The notes under the pieces: generated by a model
The model's database searches: none
What the model was told of the DNA's origin: nothing
Seen by the model: only the letters and a program-made list of their open reading frames with translations
Part shown: positions 24,590-34,665 of the stretch, piece after piece
How the letters are laid out: each line of letters starts with the position of its first letter
How positions within the stretch are numbered: the stretch's first letter is position 1
Assembly (NCBI RefSeq): GCF_032452875.1
Contig: NC_083869.1
Span: forward strand, 120,534,001-120,598,000
DNA from: Bos javanicus
Lineage: Eukaryota; Chordata; Mammalia; Artiodactyla; Bovidae
Reading direction: 5' to 3'
DNA length: 64,000 nt
Program-made: the position numbers and the translations under genes

Positions 24590-26290
24590 AAAACCCTCCT
24601 GTAACCTATTACACAGATACTTCTTCCTTTTAGTCTTCTGGTGCATGTTTTCATTAGTAGACCTGTAATCACAGTGCCCATAAATTTTAGATCTTGCTTT
24701 TTCCATTGAAGGTTTTTGTGTAAGATCTTTCCATGTGACTACAGAATTTTCATAAAAAGTTTACTTCGCTGGACACTGGGGCCTTTTCCAGTTTATCTGA
24801 GCAGCCCGCGCAATGCCTTCTCCATGGGTGCTCTCCAGCCCTTGTTCAACCAAGCTCGTCTCCCTATGTAAAAGAAACACACACGCCTCCATCAGTCTCA
24901 ATCCCTCAGCCTCTTCAGTTCCCATCCTTTCTCTTTCCTTTTACACAGACTTCTGGGAAGAGCCCCCTGCCCCTCCCTCCATTTCCTCCTCTGCTCACTC
25001 AGCCCCCTGCCCGCCCCCAGCCGTGTCCTCGGTGCTGGGCCCTGGCTCTCCGCCCCAGCTCTCTCCCTCCTCCACAGCATCCTTGCCCTCCGTGGGAATC
25101 CCAGAACTCTCTCCTGAGGCTGCCTGCCTGCCTTCTGGGCTCCTTAACCCCAATCAGACTAGTAGCCTTCATCTCCTTTGCTAGTCCCCCAGTCCTGCCC
25201 ACCCAACCTCGACAGCCATTCATCACCTACTCCTCCCAACCCTCTGCCAACACTGACCTGTCTTCCTGCCTCCATGCCCCCTGCCTCCCACTCCATGTCC
25301 AGGCTGGAGTATTTCTCAAATAAAAATCTGGCTGCAGCACTTTTTGAAGGGAAGGCCCTGAAAAGGGTTCCCCAGGGCTTCAAGATGAAGTCCAAACCCC
25401 TTAGCCTAGAATGTGGGTCCTGGGTGATCTGGTTCCGGCTTATCCCCAGCCTCACCTTTCATCACTCCCCATCCACACTCCACCCACCCCTGTGGAGGAC
25501 CTACAGTCCCACATGCTTTCTCTCTCTCACTTCCTCACTTCTACACATTGCTGTTCCTTTTTCACGGACCTCCCTTTCCCCTCCACTGTCTTCTCTGCCT
25601 GGATAACTTCTAATCCTTCAGGTCCTAGCTTAAAGGGCACCTCCTTCAGGAAGCTTCCCTGACTTCCTCCCCATGTGTCCAGGCTCAGGTGCCATCCACT
25701 AGTTTGCCCTTAATGCTATCTTGTATTTACACAGCTTTTGCTATGCTGTTCCATTCCTCTCTTTGCCATCTGTCCTCTGACCCCATTCCCCTCTTTCTGG
25801 CCATCACATCTTCCTGACCCTGCTCCTGGAAGACAAGGTCTGTGTCTCGCTCACCTCTGAATCCTTGACCTAGCGCAGTGCTCAGTTCTGAGCTTGTGAC
25901 CACTAAGCGTGGGCTGAATGCATGAATGAGCAGAAACTAGTGAACATCTTGATGCATAAAGTTTTCCCATGCTGAAGATGGTCTCCTTTGAACGGGTTCC
26001 CAGAAGCTGCAGTGATTGGATTAAAAGGGATGACTGCTGAAAGTTTCAATTCCCACAGCTAAGGAGCTTTCCATGAAAGCTGTAGTGATTTACATCCCAC
26101 CGGCAGGTGTAAGAGTGCTTGTCTCGCTGTATTCTCACAGCGTGGCTATTTTCATTTCTTTTTAAAAAGTGCTCATTTTATAGGCAAAACATCTCGCCTG
26201 GTTCTAATCCGTAAGTCTTTGATTACTGTGAGGGTGAACATCTTTCCATATGTTTGCCTACTAAATGCATTTCCCCTTTGAAGATTTCCC
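24590..26290 (+). repeat. Ancient L1-like fragments split by an L2 fragment
   Basis: The segments at about 24590-24780 and 25930-26290 read like pieces of one old L1 3' end, for example gagggtgaacatctttccat then atgtttgcc. An L2-like block lies between them. The assignment rests on remembered consensus style only. Confidence 0.4.
25300..25925 (+). repeat. L2 LINE 3' fragment
   Basis: Typical L2 3'-end text: ctcctgggtgatctggttcc-like coding remnants, then cttcaggaagcttccctgac, and a closing gaccactaagcgtgggctga followed by atgcatgaatga. Confidence 0.65.
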
Positions 26291-26824
26291 TCATGCAATG
26301 TGGACACAGTTAAGGCAGCTGGCATTTTATGAGCTGACTCTGGGGGCTGTTCGGGGGAGGGGGAACTGGGAGCAGGCAGGTCCTGGTGGGGATGAGCAGG
26401 CAAGGTCACTGTGGGGGTTGGGGGGATAGGTGCGGCAAAGAAGGGGGAGATCAAGGAGGCAAAGCCAACACACCCTGAGGACTCGCAACAGACAGTGGGC
26501 GAGGCAGAGGGAGGGGTCAGTGCACCCAGGTTTGGCCACCTGAACAGAACCATGCGTCCAGCGGAGATGCACGGGTGAATATGTACATACACAACTGCAA
26601 GGGGCCTCTCTGACCTATTTACTGGATACACCTGCTGAGGAACAGTGACATGGGGCAGCAGGAAAGGCAGGGGCATGAGGGTCTGATCAGGCTGCCTTCT
26701 TGGAAGAGACCGGAGGAGGCAGATTTTGGAAGGACTTTATAGGGCAGGGAGGGGAGCTGGGAGTTTGTGCTGAGAATCCTGAGGGCTTGTTCAGCAACAA
26801 TAATATGAATGATAATCAACGATA

Positions 26825-27060
26825 GCTAAAGCTTATTGAGCTATTACTGTGTGCAAGGCCTTGTTTTAATCACTTAGCAGGTATGAACTCAGTAGCCACC
26901 ACAGCCCTCTAAGGTAGGTAATCTTATGAAGTACATGTCTAGATGAGCAGACTCAAGTGTAGAGGCCCAGAATCTTGCCCGAGGTCAGAGAGCTAAGAAG
27001 TGGTGGCCTGGGATTCAAACCTGGGGGTCTAGCTCCAGTGGCCAGGCTCCTCACCACAGG
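26825..27060 (-). repeat. MIR SINE
   Basis: A nearly full-length reverse MIR: ttattgagctattactgtgt, the agcagactcaagtgtagagg core, and a gggattcaaacctgggggtc end. Confidence 0.75.
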
Positions 27061-27875
27061 GGTTCAGTCTATCTAGAGACACTGGAACCCAGCAGGGGTA
27101 AGGAGAGCTGGAGGACACCCCCTCACCCCCTGCCGAGGAGCTTATTAAAATTCTCAACTTTCAGAGCCCTTCTGGAAAACAAGCAACTACGGACAAATCG
27201 CAAAGTCCACCTCCTTGGAGCCAGCAATGGGGTTGCTGAGCTCTGCTGGAGGGACCCCACTCCATGACTGGAGCCGCCATAGACATACAGTCCCCTGACT
27301 GCAGCCTGCCCTCCAGGAAGCCCAGCAACTCATCCCTAAGCCCCAGATGCTCTCAACTCCCAGCCACAAACTTCCCTGCATTCCCTTCCAGACTCTTCCC
27401 TGTCCAAGTTCGAGCCAACCCAGGCGAAGCACCCTGTTACTATCCCCCATATCTGCTGCTGGGGAAAAGCAAAAAAAATTACACATCTACATGCTCATCA
27501 GAAATGACCTGGTTAGGCAAATGATGCCGTCCCAATCAAAGGCATATTAGGCAGCCGGAAAAGAGGGTGAGGAAGCGCTTCAAGAATGCAGATGGACATA
27601 ATGGTCCATCGAAAATGCAAGGTGGAGCAACCATTTGTGGGGGGAAAGCCAAGGAAGGGATGGAGGGAAGGAGAAAGAACTTGCTACCGCATTTATATTT
27701 GCCTGTTTATGCATAGACTAGCCCCCTGCAGAGGGTACTGGGTGGCTAAGAACAGGAGAGACTGCACTATCTACCCTCTTCTGTACCTTTCAATGTCTGT
27801 GCCAAATGACAGAATAATATATTAACATTAAATCACATCATTTTTCATATATAAATGTATATGTGTGATGAGTTG

Positions 27876-28200
27876 CTGATGCTCCTTCCAGCTCAGTCGA
27901 TAAAGAATCTGCCTGCAATGTAGGAGACCCCTGTTCAACTCCTCGGTCAGGAAGATCCACTGGAGAAGGGAGAGGTTACCCACTCCAGTATTCTTGGGCT
28001 TCCCTTGTGGCTCAGCTGGTAAAGAATCCACCCACAATGTGGGAGACCTGGGTTTGATCCCTGGGTTGGAAAAATTTCCTGGAGAAAGGAAAGGGAAAAT
28101 ACTCCAGTATTCTGGCCTGGAGAATTCCATGGACTGTATAGTCCATGAGATCACAAAGAGCCGGACACGACTGAGCGACTTTCACTTTCATTCACTTTCA
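27876..28200 (+). mobile_element. Bov-tA composite SINE abutting A3GALT2 exon
   Basis: Forward Bov-tA sequence made of a partial first unit and a fuller second unit that begins gggcttcccttgtggctcag and runs through ccatggactgtatagtccat to ggacacgactgagcgacttt. Its TTCACTTTCA-type tail reaches about base 28200, only some 14 bases before the AG acceptor of the next A3GALT2 exon, so the tail forms most of that exon's pyrimidine tract. Confidence 0.9.
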
Positions 28201-28215
28201 CTCCCCACCTCCCAG

Positions 28216-28299
28216 GGCCTGGAAGAAAATCTTCTGGCAGCTGATCCTACTTGCACTTGGCATCTTAGGGCTGCTCCTGTTCGGGCTTCCTGTACTCAG
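28216..28299 (+). pseudogene. A3GALT2: A3GALT2 exon, membrane anchor
   Basis: The acceptor is cacctcccag and the donor is ctcag then gtataa. It encodes AWKKIFWQLILLALGILG followed by LLLFGLPVL, a type II signal anchor. Its first base completes a codon begun in an exon I could not find. Confidence 0.85.
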
Positions 28300-28504
28300 G
28301 TATAACCCCTTCCCCAGCCCTCACAATGGGACGAGCAGGGGCAGGGCCCAAGTGGCCCTTTCCAAGTGCCTCCTTGAGGGATGAGGAGTGGCAGCTGTCA
28401 CGGCTGCACAAGCATCCTCGGGGGCTCTCCCCCCTTGTAAGTAGCAGAGAAAGAGGGCTCCTGAGCAGGCTGGCACCCCCCTCACTACTGCTCCCACCCC
28501 ACAG

Positions 28505-28594
28505 GCATCTGGAAGTCCTCATCCCTATGGGTGTCTGCCCTCTGGCCAGAACACCCCTGCTGAGAGACAACTTCACAGGTCCCCTGCATCCTGG
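28505..28594 (+). pseudogene. A3GALT2: A3GALT2 exon, stem region
   Basis: The acceptor is ccccacag and the donor is cctgg then gtgaga. It encodes HLEVLIPMGVCPLARTPLL then RDNFTGPLHP, with an N-glycosylation sequon at NFT. Confidence 0.85.
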
Positions 28595-28857
28595 GTGAGA
28601 AGCCACCACCTCTCCCACTCTGAGAACACCCCCTCACCCTACCGAGCTCTGCCCCAGTGTCCCTGTCCTCCTCGCATCCCCGACCCTGGCAGGGCTAGGC
28701 ACTCCACCCAGGGCCCCTACTCTGCTGGATCTGGGATAGAGATTTCTAGGGGCAGGCCTGGGTGGTCCCGAGGGCCCAGGACTAGTGGGGGGTAGCAGTG
28801 AACATTCACCCAGCAGGTGAATGGATGAACCTGTCTCTCCCTCACTGCCCCGGCCAG

Positions 28858-28995
28858 GGCCCGGCCTGAGGTCCTAACCTGTACTTCCTGGGGGGCTCCC
28901 ATTATTTGGGATGGCACCTTTGACCCAGACGTGGCCCAGAAAGAGGCTGTACAGCGGAACCTCACTGTGGGTCTGACTGTCTTTGCTGTAGGCAG
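28858..28995 (+). pseudogene. A3GALT2: A3GALT2 exon, start of catalytic domain
   Basis: The acceptor is ccggccag and the donor is ggcag then gtaagg. It encodes ARPEVLTCTSWGAPIIWDG, then TFDPDVAQKEAVQRNLTVGL and TVFAVG, the UDP-sugar-binding N-terminal strand region of GT6 enzymes. Confidence 0.87.
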
Positions 28996-30264
28996 GTAAG
29001 GCCTGGGGAGGGAAATGGTGGCATCCTAGCAGGAAGGAGTGGGGATGCATGTGATATAGCAAGTGGGGCACCCCATTCTCCTGGGCCATAGGATGCCAAG
29101 GAGAAGCAGAGACAGCACCCCTTGTCCAGACCCCCACGGTGAGGGCAGACCCCTCCTCCTTGGACACCAACGCCATGGAATCCACCCGGCACAGGCAGCC
29201 AGGAGCTCAGAATCATAACCAAGAAGGAATCTGCCCAGGGTCTGGGACAGATCCATCCGGAGGCCTTGGGTTTTCGGTGAGAAAATGGTCTTTTCAGGTG
29301 AGACTTGTGAGAGCAGACGACAACGACTGGGTAAACAGAGGGGCTGGCCCAGCGGTAGAAGGGCCCGTGGCCAGTGGCTCAGGCACAAGCACAAGCACCC
29401 AACAAGGGGAAGCGGGAGGCTGGCCAAGCAACTCTGATGGCAGGAGAGGGACTGGGGAGCTGAGGGCTTTTGCAAGGGAGCGAATCTGGGCTGGGTAAAG
29501 AGGGATGTGAAGAAAGGGAGATGCTGAGAATGGCAGCATCAGCAGACCAGAGGACTCTGAGGAAGGGCTGTTGGGGGTGGAATCACAGGACATGGGCTGG
29601 AAGGATGGGGGCTCCCAGAGTGGGACATGTGAAGGCTGCAACTTTGGCGGGGGGCCCAGACTGATGATGACCAAGTCTAGAGAGAGGCCATGGGGGCAGG
29701 TGACTGAATGGGGAGGGGACAGGATCAGGACAGGAGGCCAATCGAGGATATGAGGGGCCCCCAGGTATGGAGGAGCCCTGAGTAGTAGGTGGAGAAGAAA
29801 TCTCAGGGCACTGACTTTTTCATCTCCCCATTATGGACAGCAGGCTCTCCAAGCTGGTATTCACCTTCCAGTAGTGAGGCAAAGTTCTGGCTAAGAGCAG
29901 CAATCAGATCCTGCAATCTAAGGGCACAGAGAGGTAGAGTTTAAGGCAATCTAAGGAAAAGTTTCTAATAATGGAACAGGCTGCTTTGGGAAGGCAGTGA
30001 GAGCTTTACATCCAGAAAGAGATATCTAAAAGTCTGGGGAAGGAATTCTGTCATCAGATACCCCAGACAACTGCTCAAGGTTCCTCCAAATTTGTACCCC
30101 ACACTCTGGAAGGGAGAGAAAGTCAGGAGGGCCCCTGGAAGGCCAGGGAGCAAACAGGACAAGGGCTGACCAGGCAGCCAAGCGGGCTGAACTGTGGCTT
30201 CTCGAGGACCGTGGTGCCCCCACTTCTGTTCTGGATGCTGAGTAAGGGGTTTCTCCACCAGCCT

Positions 30265-30571
30265 TCAGAGCTCAGTTGGTAAAGAATCCACCTGCAAAGC
30301 AGGAGACCCTGGTTCAATTCCTGGGTTGGGAAAATCTGCTGGAGAAGGGACAGGCTACTCACTCCAGTATTCTAGGGTTTCCCCTATGGCTCAGGTGGTA
30401 AAGAATCTGTCTGCAGTGCAGGAGACCTGGGTTCAATCCCTGGGTTGGGAAAATCCCCTGGAGAAGGAAAGGCTATCCACTCCAGTATTCTGGCCTGGAG
30501 AATTCCATGGACTGTATAGCCCATGCGGACGCAAACAGTCGACACAACTGGAGCGATTTTCGCTTTCACTT
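30265..30571 (+). mobile_element. Bov-tA composite SINE with target-site duplication
   Basis: Two forward Bov-tA units: the first has tcagttggtaaagaatccac, the second has ggctcaggtggtaaagaatc and a full body ending in a pyrimidine-rich tail. An 11-bp direct repeat, tccaccagcct, flanks it at 30254-30264 and 30572-30582. Confidence 0.9.
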
Positions 30572-30729
30572 TCCACCAGCCTGAGGGACCCAGAGTCTCT
30601 GGGACCAGAAATTTCAGGGTCCTAAGTTCCAAGGTTCTATAAACCCAACATAGGACGCTGAGGCTTCTAAGTCTCTAATTCCAGCTTCTCCCAGTTCCAC
30701 CCAGAATACAGCAAGTGCAGGTAAGGATA

Positions 30730-30950
30730 CAGGCTCTAATGCCAGGCTGGGTTCAAATCCTGGTTTCACACTTACCAACTGTGTGTACACTTGGACAAGT
30801 TAATAAAGCTCTTTGTGACTCAGTTTCCTCACCTGAGATAAAGATAATAATGGTGAAGATTAAATGAGATAATGCACATTACTTTGAAAACTGTCTGCCA
30901 CATGATTAATGTTCTAAAATATCAGGCATTATTACTATTATTTTAGGATC
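30730..30950 (+). repeat. MIR SINE
   Basis: A near-complete forward MIR: gggttcaaatcctggtttca, gtgactcagtttcctcacct, gattaaatgagataatgca, and a closing attattactattattt. Confidence 0.85.
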
Positions 30951-31009
30951 CCAGGATTCCAAAGTGTGTTTATAGAAAGTTACTAGTATTGCAAACATCC
31001 CACTTACCT

Positions 31010-31160
31010 AGGTTTGTGGTTTGTCACCACAAACTCAATGACAGAAAACAATTCATTATTACCATTGCTCAGGGTCTTGTGGCTCAGGAATTCCGACAGG
31101 ACTCAGCAACGGGGGCCCCTCCCTGCTCCCAAACTTTTGGGTCCCCACCAGGCCAGTAGC
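31010..31160 (+). repeat. Ancient repeat fragment, possibly the same unnamed family as in PHC2
   Basis: The text cattgctcagggtcttgtgg then ctcaggaattccgacaggac resembles the interior of the family seen at 17433 and 19235. Weak support. Confidence 0.35.
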
Positions 31161-31578
31161 CTGCAGAAAACCGGAGGGCGCTTTTCTCCATGGCTAGCTC
31201 AGGCTCTCTCACTTCGTGGCAGCCTCAGAGTGCTTAAGCAAAGGGCCAGAGCTCTAAAGAGACAAAGGCTAACGGGCCAGTCCTCCCAAGGACCAGCACA
31301 GCATCCCTTTCTTGGGACTCTACTGACCTAGGCGGTCAGGGAGTGCCGCGTTCAAGGGCAGGGACACAGAGCCCCTGTGGGCAGGGATGGCAAACAATGG
31401 GCAATGATTTTTAATTCACCTCGGACGACTCTGGGGCTGAATAGTTCTGGAGTTCTGGGGTCTGGGGTTGCAGGGTCCCAGGAAGGACATGGGGAGGGCT
31501 GGTAAGCCCAACGACTCCTCGGACTCCGGAGGGCGCAGCGGCCGGGCTGATTTGGCCTGGCCCCGCCCCGCCCGGCAG

Positions 31579-32266
31579 GTACCTGGAGAAGTACCTGGAG
31601 CGCTTCCTGGAGACGGCCGAGCAGCACTTCATGGTGGGCCAGCGCGTGGTGTACTACGTGTTCACCGAGCGTCCGGCCGCGGTACGCCGCGTGCCGCTGG
31701 GCCCGGGCCGCCGGCTGCGCGTGGAGCGCGTGGGACGCGAGCGCCGCTGGCATGACGTGTCCATGGCGCGCATGCGCGCGCTGCACGCAGCGCTGGGCGG
31801 CCGCCTGGGCCGCGAGGCGCGCTTCGTGCTCTGCATGGACGTGGACTAGCACTTCAGCGGCACCTTCGGGCCCGAGGCGCTGGCCGAGTCGGTGGCGCAG
31901 CTGCACGCCTGGCACTACCGCTGGCCCCGGCGGCTGCTGCCATTCGAGCGCGACGCGCGCTCGGCCGCCGCCCTGGGCCCCGGGGAGGGCGACTTCTACT
32001 ACCACGCGGCCGTGTTCGGGGGCAGCGTGGCGGCCCTGCGGCGGCTGACGGCGCGCTGCGCGCGGGCCCTTCGGCGGGACCGCGCGCGCGGCCTGGAGGC
32101 GCGCTGGCACGACGAGAGCCACCTCAACAAGTTCTTCTGGCTGCACAAGCCCGCCAAGCTGCTGTCGCCCGAGTAATGCTGGAGCCCCGACATAGGCCGC
32201 CGGGCCGAGATCCGCCGCCCGCGCCTGCTCTGGGCGCCCAAGGAGTATGCCTTGCTACGTCGCTAG
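31579..32266 (+). pseudogene. A3GALT2: A3GALT2 last exon, catalytic domain with two stops
   Basis: The acceptor is cccggcag. It opens YLEKYLERFLETAEQHFM and is very GC-rich. TAG at 31847-31849 follows MDVD, and TAA at 32174-32176 follows LLSPE; both are in phase with the incoming splice. No frameshift is needed to reach the normal end YALLRR then TAG at 32264-32266. A long frame on the opposite strand is a composition shadow. Confidence 0.92.
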
Positions 32267-32793
32267 CGGTGCACTGAGCCCCGGAGGTCCCAGACGCTGG
32301 CGGGGCCCCTTCTGCAAGCGGAGTGGCGCTGGAGGGGACGGAAAGACTGCATGAAAACCTGCCTGGCTGCGGGGATGGGGGACAGGGGGCTGGAGGAGGC
32401 CCGGCCTTGGGGGAGTGCCTCTCCGAGGCGGGCGGTCCATCCTTTCCCCAACTTTGTACAGCGACCCAGGCACCACCAGCTCCCTGGAAACCTTTCACTT
32501 CTGACCTTACTGAGTTCAGCAGAGGCCCCACCCCCGAAGAGATGTTTTAGCCCCTTCCTCATATCCCCCACTTAAAAAAAGGGGGGGACTGAGGCCCAAA
32601 AAGGGAACGTAACTGTCTAAGGACCCAGAGCATCTGTGAGTCAGTCAGTGAGGTCAGCAGCTGGAAAGTCAGGACGGGCCCACAGGCCAAATAGAGCTGC
32701 CGCTGGGCAGGAGCCCCAGATGGAGAAACACAGTGGCATCCGGTTCACCTCCCCCGCTCTCGGCAGGGTTTGTACATATTTAAGCAATGCGAT

Positions 32794-32799
32794 AATAAA
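32794..32799 (+). terminator. A3GALT2: Candidate A3GALT2 polyadenylation signal
   Basis: A canonical AATAAA about 530 bases after the ancestral stop codon, in plain sequence. It is the first good signal downstream. Confidence 0.5.
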
Positions 32800-33539
32800 A
32801 TACATTACTCCACAGTGTCCTTGTGGCCCTTTCTCCTGGAGAATCCAGATTCATTAAAAAAAAAAACAAAAAACATTTACTCGCCATGGGACCCACGGCT
32901 GTTTAGCCATAGTGTCTGGGAGATAAATTTCCTTATCCGTGGCTGCTGTCCAGACTCTTCATCCTCAATAGAGAAAGATGCATGTTCTGAATGGGAGCAT
33001 GAAGTCATCAGGCCTTCCAGGAAAGGTGGTTCCCTCCGGGAAATAGGTGCAGAGTTGGGGAAGTTATCTGCTGGAAGTCCCTGAGATATTGTCTTAACAG
33101 CTGAAAACTAGAGGCCCGGAGAGGGTGGGATTTCCCTCCAGGTCTCCTGAACCATTTCTGTAATGTTCTCATAGACCTTCAATTTTTAACAGCCTCTACT
33201 GTTTTCAGGTGGGACAACAGTTCTGTAAGCCAACTCTGATGGCTTACACAGTAACCATTTTTTCAAACCATTTTTACAAACATTTTATCAACACAGTTGA
33301 TGATGATCTCCCCTCTCCAAAGCAGTTCCTAGGTCCCAGTGTCTCCTGCCTAAACTAGATTAGCAGAACCCAGGAGGCCTTTTGGACTCTCGGTTAGAGC
33401 TAAGAACAGGCCAGGTGTGCCCGAAAACAGGTTATTACTTGATGACTCTAAGCTGACATCCCTTCCTCTGGTGGGAGACTGTCCACCTTACCCTGCAGCA
33501 TTCACTAAAAGCCACACAGACCGACTCCTTGGCCAGCAG

Positions 33540-33680
33540 AGACCTGAGTTCGGATAGGTAAGATCTGGTTAGGAATCAGCTCCCTTTCTGACTGTGCATG
33601 GCTGTGGACTAGATCCTTAACCTTTGTTGAGTCTGTTTTCTCATATGTCAAGTGGGGATGCCAGTCACCCTCCGTGCAGG
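33540..33680 (+). repeat. MIR SINE fragment
   Basis: A diverged forward MIR: gacctgagttcggataggta and ctgttttctcatatgtcaag. Confidence 0.55.
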
Positions 33681-34289
33681 TGTTGTGACGCTCCAGAAAA
33701 TAACTTGCCTTCTCCCGCTCCTTGCCTGCCCCTTCTCCGGCAACTTCAAGGAGTGCAGAGGAGTCAGCAAAGGCCAGTCATTTCCTGTTTTAAAGAGGAA
33801 GTGATGGCAGGAGTCAGGGGTTTTCTGGAGCTGGGCTGGAGCAGCCTCCTGCGGTGGGTTGAGACCTTTCTGAGGAGGGGGAGGGGTCAAGGAAGCTGCA
33901 GGGGAACAGAGTGGATGATCACTTGGCAGCAGGTCGTCCTTTGTCCCAGAGGCCCACCGTGAGGGTGGGGCTGTAGAGGCAGGAATAAGCTCTTTCTGCA
34001 AATCCTCATCAGTATCTCTGTCAATCATTCTCCTCAGTACCCATCCTGCGACCCTCAAGGACCCAATAAGCTCCTGGGAGCTTCCAGGTGAGCCGGTGAA
34101 AATCAGACTCCCAGTCCCCCTAGCATCACTGCTACATGCAAAATCTTCACCTGTCCAGCCATCCTTAGTGCCATGCCAGCTCAGATGTCATCCCCCCAAA
34201 TTCCCAAACATCGACAGCCCTCTGTAATCAGAGTTCACTGATCATAAAGGACATAGATTCATCAAGGCTACATCAAATAATAACAAGTT

Positions 34290-34458
34290 ACATTTATTGG
34301 GTACTTACTGTGTTGCAGACACAGTTCTAAGCCTTAGATATCTATTGATTCATTCAGTCCTCATATCCATCCTATAAGTTACTATTATTATCCTCATATT
34401 ACCCATGAGAAAATCGGGCACAGAGAGGTTAACTAACTTACCTGCTGCTACACCATTT
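34290..34458 (-). repeat. MIR SINE interrupted by the BovB insertion
   Basis: Reverse MIR: tacatttattgggtacttac, attacccatgagaaaatcgg and cacagagaggttaactaac. The BovB element lands at its far end, and the last 12 bases form one copy of the target-site duplication. Confidence 0.7.
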
Positions 34459-34665
34459 AGTTCAGTTCAGTTGCTCAGTGATGTCTGACTCTTTGTGACC
34501 CCATGAATTGCAGCACGCCAGGCCTCCCTGTCCATCACCAACTCCCGGAGTTCACCCAAACTCATGTACATCGAGTCGGTGATGCCATCCAGCCATCTCA
34601 TCCTCTATCATCCCCTTCTCCTCCTGCCCCCAATCCCTCCCAGCATCAGGGTCTTTTCCAATGAG

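Larger units (their letters stand above)
21241..28215. other. Intergenic interval between PHC2 and A3GALT2
   Basis: About 7 kb between the PHC2 poly(A) signal and the first recognised A3GALT2 exon. It contains an AT-rich old repeat zone (23.9-24.8 kb), an L2 fragment, L1-like text, a MIR and a Bov-tA composite at the end. The short first coding exon of A3GALT2, which in human encodes only about seven residues, should lie here but I could not find it by eye. GC-rich open frames at 21.3-23.3 kb show no family resemblance. Confidence 0.6.
28996..31578. other. A3GALT2 last intron
   Basis: A 2.6-kb intron. It contains a Bov-tA composite with a target-site duplication, a MIR and an old repeat fragment near 31.0 kb. 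No other exon is seen. Confidence 0.7.
28216..32266 (+). pseudogene. A3GALT2: A3GALT2 (iGb3 synthase), inactivated by two stop codons
   Basis: A3GALT2 encodes the GT6-family Golgi alpha-1,3-galactosyltransferase that adds galactose to lactosylceramide to make isoglobotriaosylceramide. Four exons are seen: 28216-28299, 28505-28594, 28858-28995 and 31579-32266, all with GT-AG borders and matching phases. In order they give a cytoplasmic tail and membrane anchor (AWKKIFWQLILLALGILG), a stem with NFTG, a segment with APIIWDGTFDP, and the catalytic domain with VYYVFTE, MDVD, GDFYYHAAVFGG and HDESHLNKFF. Two in-frame nonsense codons break the last exon: TAG at 31847-31849 directly after the metal-binding DVD, where the family has Gln, and TAA at 32174-32176 in SPE-stop-CWSPDIG, where an aromatic residue is usual. 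Ignoring them, the frame stays open to TAG at 32264-32266, and the length fits the usual 340 residues once a short first exon is added. Truncated at about codon 202, the product would lack most of the catalytic domain. Confidence 0.9.

Noticed and set aside
31847..31849. Programmed readthrough of the A3GALT2 TAG
   Set aside because: The base after the stop is C, but the wider context is not a known readthrough motif, and a second stop follows downstream. Pseudogene is the simpler reading.
31352..32146. A 264-codon open frame on the minus strand opposite the A3GALT2 last exon
   Set aside because: It is the shadow of a very GC-rich coding exon. The peptide is low-complexity Arg/Ala/Pro with no family resemblance, whereas the plus strand encodes clear GT6 motifs.
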